Source: Paraprevotella clara YIT 11840
Lineage (GTDB): Bacteria > Bacteroidota > Bacteroidia > Bacteroidales > Bacteroidaceae
Length of the DNA stretch: 64,000 nt
Reading direction: 5' to 3'
NCBI RefSeq assembly: GCF_000233955.1
Contig: NZ_JH376597.1
Location: forward strand, 124,001-188,000
Numbering within the stretch: position 1 is the first letter of the stretch; each line of letters opens with the position of its first letter. A program made the position numbers and the translations under genes. Below the pieces are notes generated by a model. The model had not been told where the DNA came from. It did not search any database and saw only the letters and a list, made by a program, of their open reading frames with translations. This document shows positions 34,216 to 44,549 of this stretch, piece by piece.

Positions 34216-37200
34216 ATGGAAAAAATCACATCCTATTTGATTCAAAGCACGGTGAACACCTCCGAGGTGCGTGCATGGGAAGAGGACATCCTGCTCCCCA
34301 CCTACGAAATCGGCAAGGAAGAAAAGAATCCGATTTTCTTGGAGAAACGTGTCTACCAAGGCAGCAGCGGCGTGGTCTATCCTTATCCCGTGGTAGAGAA
34401 AATCTCCGACGAGAAGAAAGACAAGCTTTACCATGCGCTCTTCATCGAGAACGAATATATCAAGGTGATGATACTCCCGGAACTGGGCGGACGCATCCAC
34501 ATGGCCTACGATAAGGTGAAGCAACGCCACTTCGTGTACTACAACCAAGTGGTGAAGCCCGCACTCGTCGGCCTGACCGGCCCGTGGATTTCGGGCGGTA
34601 TCGAGTTCAACTGGCCGCAACACCACCGCCCGTCCACGTTCCTGCCCACGGACTTCTCCATCGAGGAGCATGCCGACGGCAGCAAGACGGTATGGTGCAA
34701 CGAAGTGGAACGCATGTTCCGCACCAAAGGGATGCAGGGCTTTACGCTCTATCCGGGCAAGTCGTACATCGAAATCAACGTGAAGATTTACAACCGTACG
34801 TCTTTCCCGCAGACGTTCCTGTGGTGGGCCAACCCGGCCGTGGTGGTCAACGACCACTACCACTCGGTGTTCCCGCCCGACGTGAACGCCGTGTTCGACC
34901 ATGGCAAGCGTGACGTGTCGTCGTTCCCCATCGCCACGGGCACTTACTACAAACAAGACTATTCCGCCGGTGTGGACATCTCGAAATACAAGAATATCCC
35001 CGTGCCGACATCCTACATGGCCATTCAATCGAAATTCGACTTCGTGGGCGGATATGAAGAGGACGTGAAAGGCGGATTGCTCCACGTAGCCGACCACCAT
35101 GTGTCGCCGGGAAAGAAGCAATGGACATGGGGCAACGGCGACTTCGGACGCGCATGGGACCGTAACCTGACGGACGAGGACGGCCCGTACATCGAACTGA
35201 TGACAGGCATGTACACCGACAACCAGCCGGACTTCACGTGGTTGCAACCCTACGAGGAAAAGTCGTGGAAACAATACTTCATGCCCTACGCTGAGGTGGG
35301 CTACGTGAAGAATGCTACCAAGGACGCGTTGCTGAACATGGAAGTCAAGGAGGGAAAAGGCAAAGTCATCCTGTATACCACCGGAGTGAACAAGGACGTG
35401 CATGTGTTCGTCAAGGACAACGTGAACGGCGGCACCCTTTTCGACAAAGTCATCTCCATCTCTCCGGCAGAACCGTTCCAAGCTGAATTTGCCGCCGAGG
35501 GCTTGAAAGACGAAGACATCCTGGTTGAAATCCGCAACCACGAGGGCCGCATCCTGGTAAGCTATCAGGCCGACAAACCGGAAATCAAGCCCGTACCGGA
35601 TCCGGCCAAGGCCGCCAAAGACCCGAAGGACATCGCGTCCATCGAACAGCTCTACCTCACGGGACTCCATTTGGAGCAATACCGCCACGCGACTTACAAC
35701 CCGATGGACTACTATGAAGAAGCACTGAGCCGCGAACCGGGCGACGTGCGTTGCAACAACGCCATGGGGTTGCTCCTGATGCGCAAGGGACAATTCGCCA
35801 AGGCCGAAGGTTATTTCCGCAAAGCCGTCGAGACCCTGACGGAACGCAATCCGAACCCTTACGACGGTGAACCGTATTATAATCTGGGTTGGAGCTGTCT
35901 GATGCAGGACAAAACGGACGAGGCATACGACGCGTTCTTCAAATCGGCCTGGAATGCCGCTTGGCAGGATGCCGCCTATTACAACTTGGCCGCCATCGAC
36001 TGCCGCCGGGGCAACTTCGAGAAAGCCCTCGACCTGATAGACCGCTCGCTCGTACGCAACTGGCACCACCATAAGGCACGCCAACTGAAAGTCTCCATCC
36101 TACGCCACTTGGGACGTAAGGAAGAAGCCCTCGAACTGATAGCGGAATCGCTCAAGATAGACCGCTTCAACATGGGATGCCGCTTCGAGCAATATCTCCT
36201 CACGGACGACGACAACGTACTGAAGGAAATGCAGCAACTGATGCGAGGCGCAGCCCACGTCTACATAGAATACGCACTCGACTTCGCACAGGCCGGGCTT
36301 TACGACGAGGCCATCAACCTGTTGGAGGGTTACGCCGCCACACAAAGCTCAGTTTACCCGATGGTACATTACGCGTTGGGTTACTGCCACTCGCGTAAAG
36401 GCGACACGGTCAAGGCGCTCGAATATTACAAAAAGGCCGAACAGGACGACCATTCTTACTGCTTCCCCAACCGCATCGAAGAAGTATTGGTGTTGCAGGA
36501 TGCCATGAAAGAGAACCACGAAGCCTGTGCCAAAGCGGCCTACGCCCTCGGCAATTTCTGGTATGCCGCACGGCAATACGACAACGCCATCGCATGCTGG
36601 GAAGCATCGGCCGCTATCGACCCGGCGTTCCCTACCGTATGGCGCAACCTCTCGTTGGCTTACTACAACAAACGCAACGATTCGCAGAAGGCGGTGGAAA
36701 CACTGGAGAAGGCTTACCGCCTCGACGAAAGCGACGCCCGCATCCTGATGGAATTGGACCAGCTCTACAAACGGCTCGGACGTCCGCAAGCGGAACGTCT
36801 CGCATTCCTCGAAGCCCATCCGGCCGAAACGGAAAGCCGCGACGACCTGTCCATCGAGCGCATCACGCTCTACAACCAATTAGGACGCTATGAAGAGGCC
36901 AAGGCACTGATTGCCGCCCGCAAATTCCATCCGTGGGAAGGCGGTGAAGGAAAAATCACGGGGCAATACACCATCTGCCATGTGGAACTGGCCAAAATCG
37001 CCCTGCGCGAACACCGCTACGCCGACGCTTTGGCTTTGTTGCAGGCCACAGACCAATACCCGTACAACTTGGGCGAAGGCAAACTCATCAATGCAGAAGA
37101 AAACGACATCTGGTACTACAAAGGACTGGCTTACCGCGGACTGGGAGATGAAGAAAACGCCAAACTTTGGTTGCACAAGGCCACCCAAGGCTCTGCCGAA

Positions 37201-37560
37201 CCGCAACAGGCGTTTTTCTACAACGATGCGCAACCAGACAAGATTTTCTATCAGGGACTGGCTTGGCGCGCATTGGGCGAGGAAAGCAAGGCACGCGGAC
37301 GCTTCAACAAGCTCATCAAGCATGGTGAGAAACACTTGTTCGACCACTGCCGCATAGACTACTTTGCCGTATCGTTGCCCGACCTGGCCATCTGGGAGGA
37401 CAATCTGGACAAACGCAACGCCATCCACTGCAACTATGTCATGGGATTGGGCTATTTAGGATTGGAAGACCGCGTACACGCCATCGAGTACTTGGACAAG
37501 GCACGCGCTTTGGACATCAACCACCAAGGTGCACAAATCCATCGTGAATTATGCGAATAA
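34216..37560 (+). CDS. DUF5107 domain protein with TPR repeats
   Basis: A 1114-residue cytosolic protein without signal peptide. The N-terminal half has DUF5107-type motifs: PYPVVEKISDEKKDKLYHAL, IKVMILPELGGRIHMAYDK, GPWISGGIEFNWPQHHRPST and WTWGNGDFGRAWDRNLTDED, a fold likely related to mutarotases. From about residue 470 on, tetratricopeptide repeats follow (YYNLGWSCLMQDKTDEAYDA, AYYNLAAIDCRRGNFEKALD). The biochemical role of the family is unproven. It starts 11 bp after the porter and overlaps galM by 10 bp, tying it to aldose uptake. Confidence 0.85.
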   Translation: MEKITSYLIQSTVNTSEVRAWEEDILLPTYEIGKEEKNPIFLEKRVYQGSSGVVYPYPVVEKISDEKKDKLYHALFIENEYIKVMILPELGGRIHMAYDKVKQRHFVYYNQVVKPALVGLTGPWISGGIEFNWPQHHRPSTFLPTDFSIEEHADGSKTVWCNEVERMFRTKGMQGFTLYPGKSYIEINVKIYNRTSFPQTFLWWANPAVVVNDHYHSVFPPDVNAVFDHGKRDVSSFPIATGTYYKQDYSAGVDISKYKNIPVPTSYMAIQSKFDFVGGYEEDVKGGLLHVADHHVSPGKKQWTWGNGDFGRAWDRNLTDEDGPYIELMTGMYTDNQPDFTWLQPYEEKSWKQYFMPYAEVGYVKNATKDALLNMEVKEGKGKVILYTTGVNKDVHVFVKDNVNGGTLFDKVISISPAEPFQAEFAAEGLKDEDILVEIRNHEGRILVSYQADKPEIKPVPDPAKAAKDPKDIASIEQLYLTGLHLEQYRHATYNPMDYYEEALSREPGDVRCNNAMGLLLMRKGQFAKAEGYFRKAVETLTERNPNPYDGEPYYNLGWSCLMQDKTDEAYDAFFKSAWNAAWQDAAYYNLAAIDCRRGNFEKALDLIDRSLVRNWHHHKARQLKVSILRHLGRKEEALELIAESLKIDRFNMGCRFEQYLLTDDDNVLKEMQQLMRGAAHVYIEYALDFAQAGLYDEAINLLEGYAATQSSVYPMVHYALGYCHSRKGDTVKALEYYKKAEQDDHSYCFPNRIEEVLVLQDAMKENHEACAKAAYALGNFWYAARQYDNAIACWEASAAIDPAFPTVWRNLSLAYYNKRNDSQKAVETLEKAYRLDESDARILMELDQLYKRLGRPQAERLAFLEAHPAETESRDDLSIERITLYNQLGRYEEAKALIAARKFHPWEGGEGKITGQYTICHVELAKIALREHRYADALALLQATDQYPYNLGEGKLINAEENDIWYYKGLAYRGLGDEENAKLWLHKATQGSAEPQQAFFYNDAQPDKIFYQGLAWRALGEESKARGRFNKLIKHGEKHLFDHCRIDYFAVSLPDLAIWEDNLDKRNAIHCNYVMGLGYLGLEDRVHAIEYLDKARALDINHQGAQIHRELCE

Positions 37561-38555
37561 ACACACAAGTGATCTGTAATATGCCGACGGGCGCCCCGGT
37601 CTACGGCTTCCGGTTGACAAACTCAACCGGAGCCGTGGTTGAACTGACCAACTGGGGTGCCCGTTGGCTTTCTGCCATCGTGCCGGACAAACACGGAGAG
37701 ATGGCGAATGTGCTCGTCAGCCCGACCGACCTGTTGTCGGACGAGTTCTACATGGGAGCCATCGTGGGCCGTTTTGCCAACCGCATCGGAGGCGCACGCC
37801 TCTGCATCGACGGGCAAACCTACGAACTGGAAAAAAACGACGGGCAGAACACCAACCATGGCGGCTTCTCCGGCTTCGACCGCATGCTGTGGGACTGGGA
37901 AGTTTTGGATGAAGGCGTGCACTTCACGCGGCTTTCCCCCGATGGAGAAGGCGGTTATCCGGGCAACGTGCGTATCACGGTGGAATACCGTTGGAACGAT
38001 GACAACGAGCTGTCCATCCGCTACTATGGAACAACAGACAGGGCGACCTACCTGAACCTGACGAACCATGCCTACTTCAATTTGGGTGACAAAGGAGAGA
38101 AAATCACGGGACATGTATTGCGCATCCCTTCACATACGATGCTGGACACCACCCCGCAGTTCATTCCCACGGGTAAACAGGTGAAGGTGGACGGCACGCC
38201 TTTCGATTTCACTTTTGCCAAACCCATCGGACAGGACTTATATGCCAACCATAAGCAACTGAAATGGAACAAAGGTTACAACCACTGTTACGTACTGAAA
38301 ACGGAAAAGTCTCCCGACATGGTGGAGGCCGCCCGGTTGTCCGAGCCCACCACGGGCCGCAGCCTGACGGTAAAAACCAACCTGCCCTCCGTACTGCTCT
38401 ACACAGCCGGTTATTACGTCCATCCCGACACCGCCGTCTGCCTCGAAGCGCAATACTATCCCGACACACCATCGCATCCCGATTTCCCCTCCTGCCTGTT
38501 GCGTCCTGGGGAGGAATATCGGCAAACTACGGTGTTCCGGTTCGATACGGAATAA
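37551..38555 (+). CDS. galM: Aldose 1-epimerase (galactose mutarotase)
   Basis: Interconverts the alpha and beta anomers of galactose or other aldoses. Seen in 334 residues: NWGARWLSAIVPDKHGE, MGAIVGRFANRIGGARLCID, NDGQNTNHGGFSGFDRMLWD, LTNHAYFNLGD with the catalytic histidine, and SVLLYTAGYYV and CLEAQYYPDTPSHPDFPSCL with the catalytic glutamate. The start overlaps the end of the DUF5107 gene by 10 bp; a strong terminator follows. Confidence 0.95.
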   Translation: MRINTQVICNMPTGAPVYGFRLTNSTGAVVELTNWGARWLSAIVPDKHGEMANVLVSPTDLLSDEFYMGAIVGRFANRIGGARLCIDGQTYELEKNDGQNTNHGGFSGFDRMLWDWEVLDEGVHFTRLSPDGEGGYPGNVRITVEYRWNDDNELSIRYYGTTDRATYLNLTNHAYFNLGDKGEKITGHVLRIPSHTMLDTTPQFIPTGKQVKVDGTPFDFTFAKPIGQDLYANHKQLKWNKGYNHCYVLKTEKSPDMVEAARLSEPTTGRSLTVKTNLPSVLLYTAGYYVHPDTAVCLEAQYYPDTPSHPDFPSCLLRPGEEYRQTTVFRFDTE

Positions 38556-38567
38556 GACTTCACATCA

Positions 38568-38599
38568 CCAACACGCCCAAAAATGCGTGTTGGCTTTTT
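38568..38599 (+). terminator. Terminator after galM
   Basis: Nine-bp stem CCAACACGC/GCGTGTTGG with an 8-base loop and the run CTTTTT. Confidence 0.85.
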
Positions 38600-38675
38600 C
38601 CAAACGCTATAAAATCATCAGATATAAACAACCGACTTTCTGCCTTCATACAATATGCCCCGAACCTCATTCAAC

Positions 38676-39332
38676 CTATACTTTACAGGTGTCAATGATT
38701 TGGGTTATCCACCTATTGAATCTCGGACATTTTTCAAGCATACTCATTATCCCCACCTCCAGTGCTATTAAGTTTCCCTCCAACACTTTATTATAATCAG
38801 ATTTCAAGGCCAACAATCTTTTAGAAGGTGCTCCCTCTGGAGATGAATTTATATCTTCCGGATTTTCATACGAGGAAACAATATTATTTGTTTTTTTAGC
38901 ACATTCTTCTGAGAAGTAGTACTCAAAACCATTATTATTAGAAAACAAAAGAGCCTCAAATTCATGTAACTGGATATAAGAAAAGAAACGTCTATCTCCG
39001 ATATGTTCATTCATAGCGCTTTCCAGTGCTTTGACACGCTCTATTTTACTGGCTTTCGCCATACATTCTTCATACCTCGGCATGGTGTTAGGTATCCTGA
39101 AAAAGTCGATGAATGTAGTTACAACAAAATCATTCCTTGAAGATCCCAAAAGCGATTTGACGGTATTCCATAAATGCTGGTAATTCACCATTCCACCTCT
39201 CCCGTTCCTACTGGTCCGGATCAAAACCGGAGTAATATTGAATACGCCAAATTCTTGTAAATAAAGAGAAATAACAGTATTGACGAATTCCTGCTCAGTT
39301 TGTCCTTCCACAACAATATATACACGTCTCAT
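38676..39332 (-). CDS. DUF4276 family protein, TOPRIM-like
   Basis: A 218-residue protein. Seen: RRVYIVVEGQTEQEFVNTVI at the N terminus (the VEG glutamate motif of TOPRIM-like folds), DFVVTTFIDFFRIPNTMP with an acidic residue, and FFSYIQLHEFEALLFSNN, the usual DUF4276 hallmark. A nuclease role is likely by fold analogy but not demonstrated. The ATG at 39332 overlaps the ATPase stop (ATGA), so the two products are probably made together. Clearly more A+T rich than the flanking genes. Confidence 0.85.
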   Translation of the reverse strand: MRRVYIVVEGQTEQEFVNTVISLYLQEFGVFNITPVLIRTSRNGRGGMVNYQHLWNTVKSLLGSSRNDFVVTTFIDFFRIPNTMPRYEECMAKASKIERVKALESAMNEHIGDRRFFSYIQLHEFEALLFSNNNGFEYYFSEECAKKTNNIVSSYENPEDINSSPEGAPSKRLLALKSDYNKVLEGNLIALEVGIMSMLEKCPRFNRWITQIIDTCKV

Positions 39333-40423
39333 AACTGTCCTCCTATCATATTCTTCTCCCACAAATCACTAATTGACAAATCGTATTCATCCATCCATGT
39401 CGCCAAATCCTCCTCTGACAAATGCCTAAAAACAGATTGGCTCTCAATCCTATCCACAACTATAATATCTTTCACATCAAAGCAATTCACTAAATTTGTA
39501 GATTGTGTGGATAAGATAATCTGACTCTTATTGGATGCACGTTTGACAAGTTCGGCAAACTTATTTATAGCAGCAGGATGCAAACCAAGCTCGGGCTCAT
39601 CAATCACAATAACCTCGGGGGTTTTCGATTGCAACAGTAAAGTGGCTAAAGCAATAAAACGTAAAGTCCCATCCGAAAAACTGTATCCGTTAAGATACAT
39701 ATCTGTCTCCTTTTCTTCCCATTCCAAGCGTATTCTTTCCTTATCATTTACATCCGGACGTAACTTGAAACACTTAAAATAGGGCGCAATCGAACTTACC
39801 ACTCCTTCTATCAACCGAAAATTAGTTTCATCATTTTGCATCATAGAATAGAGAAATGCCGCTAAATTAGAACCATTGTCACGAAGGCATTCGTTATCAT
39901 TGATATTACAATCTCCACGCATAGGAGAACTTGCACTGGTATCATGAAAATGATATACCGTAAAGCTACTCAAATATTTCTTTAAATAACCGGCCCTCCA
40001 TTTGAGATTTTGGATTAAAGAAGATTCTTCAACAGCGGAATCCCATAGCGTCTTATTCCATTCCGCATAATCCTTACCTTCTGTATGGAAATTATTGAAA
40101 TAATCCCCCGTTTTTTCTATAAATCCCTTATTGGATTGCGCGGGTTTTATTTCAAAAAAGAAAGCATTATTATTATCGAAATCTAATAATCCATGGATGG
40201 AAGGAGATACCTTCCTTCCACGATACAACAAGCTGTCAATACCACCTTTTGACAAAGTATAACTTCCGAACCGTTGCTCATATATGGCTTTCGTCAATTC
40301 AAAAAATGAGATAAAATTACTTTTACCCACACCGTTTGAACCAATGAGCACATTCAATCGGTTTAAGGGTAAAGACAAATCCCTTATCGACTTATAATTA
40401 TTTATTACAACCTGCTCTATCAT
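39329..40423 (-). CDS. AAA_21-type ATPase, partner of DUF4276 protein
   Basis: A 364-residue SMC/RecF-like ATPase: LNVLIGSNGVGKSNFISFF (Walker A near residue 28-35), the signature-like YSFSDGTLRFIALATLL, EVIVIDEPELGLHPAAINKF (Walker B near 270) and QIILSTQST (histidine-loop region). A lone ATPase of this type coupled to a TOPRIM-like protein is the layout of OLD-like and PARIS-like anti-phage modules. That is inference; no phage data. Two-gene unit with 4-bp overlap, next to tRNA-Gly. Confidence 0.88.
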   Translation of the reverse strand: MIEQVVINNYKSIRDLSLPLNRLNVLIGSNGVGKSNFISFFELTKAIYEQRFGSYTLSKGGIDSLLYRGRKVSPSIHGLLDFDNNNAFFFEIKPAQSNKGFIEKTGDYFNNFHTEGKDYAEWNKTLWDSAVEESSLIQNLKWRAGYLKKYLSSFTVYHFHDTSASSPMRGDCNINDNECLRDNGSNLAAFLYSMMQNDETNFRLIEGVVSSIAPYFKCFKLRPDVNDKERIRLEWEEKETDMYLNGYSFSDGTLRFIALATLLLQSKTPEVIVIDEPELGLHPAAINKFAELVKRASNKSQIILSTQSTNLVNCFDVKDIIVVDRIESQSVFRHLSEEDLATWMDEYDLSISDLWEKNMIGGQL

Positions 40424-40724
40424 ATCATACTATTTTTATTTTTTCAATCAGTCCCGTAAACTATCTACACATCTCACAAAGCCATGAAACCTCTTCATCC
40501 CATTTTGATTTATCATCTATATCAAAAGAGCATACTTTTATCTTTCATTACTTGTACTCCACACAAATATACTATATTCACACAATTCCAACAATCATAT
40601 TATGGATTAAAGATAAAGTATTAACGATATTTTATGGCACATATCAAGACTTTGCACGACTACATTGCATTAAACGTTATAACGGGGCTATCCGGGTAAA
40701 TAGCATTTACCTCACGAATACAAC
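40424..40724. other. A+T-rich intergenic stretch, no feature recognised
   Basis: About 300 bp between the ATPase start and the tRNA-Gly terminator. No credible gene, tRNA, long repeat or integrase fragment is visible; a 62-codon open frame on the plus strand has no family features. Confidence 0.5.
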
Positions 40725-40754
40725 AAAAAAGACCTGCTAAAAACAGCAAGTCTT
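40725..40754 (-). terminator. Terminator after tRNA-Gly
   Basis: On the minus strand a 10-bp stem AAGACTTGCT/AGCAGGTCTT (one G-T pair) and a following T run, directly downstream of the tRNA. Confidence 0.75.
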
Positions 40755-40759
40755 ACATG

Positions 40760-40832
40760 AGCGGAAAACGGGACTCAAACCCGCGACCCCCAGCTTGGAA
40801 GGCTAGTGCTCTATCGACTGAGCTATTTCCGC
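40760..40832 (-). tRNA. tRNA-Gly (TCC anticodon)
   Basis: Minus-strand cloverleaf: acceptor GCGGAAA/TTTCCGC, D arm AGCTCAGTCGATAGAGC, anticodon stem CTAGC/GCTGG with loop CTTCCAA giving anticodon TCC, and T arm GCGGGTTTGAGTCCCGT. Discriminator T at 40760; CCA is not encoded. Confidence 0.96.
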
Positions 40833-40854
40833 ATGATTTCCTTGAAATCGAGTG

Positions 40855-40862
40855 CAAAGATA
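40855..40862 (-). promoter_or_regulatory. -7 box for tRNA-Gly
   Basis: TATCTTTG on the minus strand, 22 bp upstream of the mature tRNA 5' end. Confidence 0.6.
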
Positions 40863-40976
40863 ATGAAAAGAGCCATTATATGCAAGTTTATCGCGAAATT
40901 ACAGTCATTTTTTCACCCCAAATAGTCTCTTCTTTTCACTGGCCCCCCGGACTCATCCGTTTCAAGACTTGTCCCG

Positions 40977-41366
40977 TCACTGTCCGGCCTTCGTCCATTC
41001 CATGTATCCACCGTCAAGCTCCACCACCTTATAATGAAGCTCACTCAGAATCCGTGCTGCTTTCTTGCTGCGCTTCCCACTCCGGCAATACAAGACTATG
41101 GTCTTGCCTTTCGGTAAAACGGCCTTGCTCTTCTGTTTGAAATCCGGTTGTAACACGTCTATATTCACCGCCCCGGCAATATGTCCCTCCGCATATTCTT
41201 CAGCCGTACGTACATCTAAACGCACGACCGCCGTATCGGCAATGTATTCTTTGAATTCCGCTACGGAAAGCGAACGGAAATCCCCGTCCGAAACATGGCA
41301 ACCGAAAAGGCTGCTCAAAAATGCACTCATTCCCATGGCTACCCCCAGTATATAAAAACGTTTCAT
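40977..41366 (-). CDS. Rhodanese-like lipoprotein
   Basis: A 129-residue single-domain rhodanese. Signal peptide MKRFYILGVAMGMSAFLSSL with cysteine at position 23 as likely lipid anchor; then VVRLDVRTAEEYAEGHIAGA, and the active-site loop YCRSGKRSKKAARIL with the catalytic cysteine near 94, and LDGGYMEWTKAG. It may bind or transfer sulfane sulfur on the periplasmic side. Follows the nitroreductase lipoprotein by 38 bp on the same strand. Confidence 0.85.
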   Translation of the reverse strand: MKRFYILGVAMGMSAFLSSLFGCHVSDGDFRSLSVAEFKEYIADTAVVRLDVRTAEEYAEGHIAGAVNIDVLQPDFKQKSKAVLPKGKTIVLYCRSGKRSKKAARILSELHYKVVELDGGYMEWTKAGQ

Positions 41367-41404
41367 ACTTCTCGTTCTTTAATCTCCAATCAACAAAAAC
41401 CGCA

Positions 41405-42052
41405 TCATTCAACCGTTCGGACCTTGTTCATATCACGAGGTTTGGGAGAAGGTTCTTCATCCGGATAACCGAAAGCTATGGCATAAAGTAATTTATGCGT
41501 TTCGGGAAAATCCAATTCATCAAGCAATTCACGACCTTCCGGTTCATTCAGGAAACGGCAAATACCACCCAAGCAACATGAACCAATCCCTAACGATTGT
41601 GCCGCAATCATCATGTTTCCGCCCAATAGTCCGCAATCCACCTGCGACAAATCATAAGTCGTATCGCATGCGATAAATACCAACACAGGTGCACCGTATG
41701 CCGCTCGAAGAGTGGTTTCCTCCTGTCCTTTCCCCATGAAACGGCTGTAAGCCGAATCTATCGAAGCCAACAAACGGGGATTGTCCACGACACGCACTTC
41801 CCACGATTCCAGTCCTTTCCCGTTGGGAGCATACACTCCACATTCCACTATCTGTGCCCACTTGTCCTTCTCTATCGGTTGCGGCTTGTATTTCCGGATG
41901 CTGCGACGCTGTAGAATCGTATTCACGACTTCATTTTTTACCACCACACTGTCTGCCGCCCCCGTTTCTCCTTCACGGGAAACAGGCGCTGTATGGCAAC
42001 TGTAAAGCAGGGAAATGCCTGCTACTAAAGATAATAGAGCTTTCGTATTCAT
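41405..42052 (-). CDS. Nitroreductase-family lipoprotein
   Basis: A 215-residue FMN-type nitroreductase domain with an export signal and lipobox (SLVAGISLLYSC). Family motifs: ILQRRSIRKYKPQPIEKDKW, APNGKGLESWEVRVVD, GLLGGNMMIAAQSLGIGSCC and KLLYAIAFGYPDEEPSPKPR. Most nitroreductases are cytosolic, so export of an FMN-type enzyme is unusual. The start at 42052 is chosen because the upstream in-frame start at 42172 lies in the AraC gene and lacks a signal sequence. Confidence 0.85.
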   Translation of the reverse strand: MNTKALLSLVAGISLLYSCHTAPVSREGETGAADSVVVKNEVVNTILQRRSIRKYKPQPIEKDKWAQIVECGVYAPNGKGLESWEVRVVDNPRLLASIDSAYSRFMGKGQEETTLRAAYGAPVLVFIACDTTYDLSQVDCGLLGGNMMIAAQSLGIGSCCLGGICRFLNEPEGRELLDELDFPETHKLLYAIAFGYPDEEPSPKPRDMNKVRTVE

Positions 42053-42086
42053 GTCTCGTTCCTCAAATATATAATTATTTAAAATC

Positions 42087-42980
42087 TTACCCTTTCTTCT
42101 TTGATTTATATTCCGACGGCGACATGCCCATGTATTTCGTGAACTGTCGGGAAAAGTAAAGCGAATCCTCATAACCGACCAACGGACTGATCTGACTGAT
42201 TTTCAACTCTGTGAAATCCAAATAATGACAGGCTTCCTGAATGCGGAGGTATCCCAAATAACGCAAAGGGGGAGAACCGGTCTTGTCCTCAAAGACATTG
42301 GAGAAGTAAGACGGGGAAAGTTTCACTTCGCGGGCAATATCCGTCAGACGGATTTTCTTATTCAAGTTTTCCTGCATGAAATGAATGGCACGCTGCACCA
42401 CGTCTCGTTTTTCCTGCACACCCGCAAAACGGCACTCACGGTATTCTCCAAGAAACTTCATGGAACCTAAGAAGTGGAAAAGGCTCGTCGTGGCATACAA
42501 CATGTAGTTTTTGTTATACCCAGAACTGACCGAAGCATAAATTTCTTCAAACAGCATCAGACGTTCTTTGATACGGGAATGTTCTGCCGGTGAAATATCA
42601 TGCGGCTTACTGAAACCCACACTGAAAAAGGCGGCTTTCGCGCCATCGAAATGAATCCAGTAAATCGTCCAAGGATTCTCAGCCTTACTGCCATAAGCAT
42701 GCGCCTTATATTTGGGCAAAATGAAAAACTGGTTGGCCCCAACGTCATAACGCTTACCGTCCAGTTCGAACCATCCCTCCCCCTCTACACAATAAATCAG
42801 CACAAACTCATTGGAATCCTCCTCTTTCCGCTCACAATAATGAAAACCAGCATGCGGATAATAACCGATATCCGTGATGTAAAGCTCGCGGCCCAAAGGG
42901 TCGCGCTTCAACTCTTCTATCAAAAATCCCGGCAAGACAACTATCCGTTCTCCCTTGAACCCTTCCTTTATCCGTGGCAT
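42087..42980 (-). CDS. AraC-family transcriptional regulator
   Basis: A 297-residue regulator with an N-terminal cupin-like sensor (LIYCVEGEGWFELDGKRYDV, IYWIHFDGAKAAFF) and a C-terminal double helix-turn-helix (RLTDIAREVKLSPSYFSNVF then FSRQFTKYMGMSPSEYKSK). Such N-terminal domains often bind sugars. It lies directly upstream of the nitroreductase and rhodanese lipoprotein genes on the same strand (34-bp gap) and may share their transcript. Its target is not shown; the TCCAT boxes at 30.0 and 32.7 kb are candidates. Confidence 0.9.
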   Translation of the reverse strand: MPRIKEGFKGERIVVLPGFLIEELKRDPLGRELYITDIGYYPHAGFHYCERKEEDSNEFVLIYCVEGEGWFELDGKRYDVGANQFFILPKYKAHAYGSKAENPWTIYWIHFDGAKAAFFSVGFSKPHDISPAEHSRIKERLMLFEEIYASVSSGYNKNYMLYATTSLFHFLGSMKFLGEYRECRFAGVQEKRDVVQRAIHFMQENLNKKIRLTDIAREVKLSPSYFSNVFEDKTGSPPLRYLGYLRIQEACHYLDFTELKISQISPLVGYEDSLYFSRQFTKYMGMSPSEYKSKKKG

Positions 42981-43004
42981 GGCCTTTAATTTTTAAGGTG
43001 CAAA

Positions 43005-43012
43005 CAAAGTTA
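43005..43012 (-). promoter_or_regulatory. -7 box for the AraC gene
   Basis: TAACTTTG on the minus strand, 25 bp upstream of the start codon. Confidence 0.6.
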
Positions 43013-43057
43013 GGAAAAACAAAGATATGAAAAGCCATGCCTCCCTGTTTTTCTTGC

Positions 43058-43107
43058 AAAAAAAGAGTTGCATTCGGTAAAATATCTCCCGAAGCAACTC
43101 TTTTTTC
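43058..43107 (-). terminator. Terminator after eno
   Basis: On the minus strand, AAAAAGAGTTGC pairs with GCAACTCTTTTTT with further TTCGG/CCGAA pairing in the stem, followed by a T run. Confidence 0.8.
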
Positions 43108-43130
43108 ATTCAATCACAATACGTAAAGTC

Positions 43131-44429
<1,299 letters not shown>

Positions 44430-44549
44430 TTAAACATCTTTTTCTATGGCAAAGTTCATCACTTTCCGCCATTCGTACAATACCTGAAAAAAGGGATTCT
44501 AACAAGACGCAAGATACTGACTTTTAAGTACGCCCGCAAATAGGAGAAG

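Noticed and set aside
34207-36084. A long open frame (about 625 codons) on the minus strand.
   Set aside because: It lies entirely antisense to the DUF5107 gene, which has clear motifs; the frame is a by-product of G+C-rich codon use and shows no family motif.
38556-40832. The ATPase/DUF4276 pair might be an island integrated at tRNA-Gly.
   Set aside because: It lies on the 3' side of the tRNA and is A+T rich, but I find no duplicated tRNA end near 38.6 kb and no integrase, so site-specific integration is not supported.
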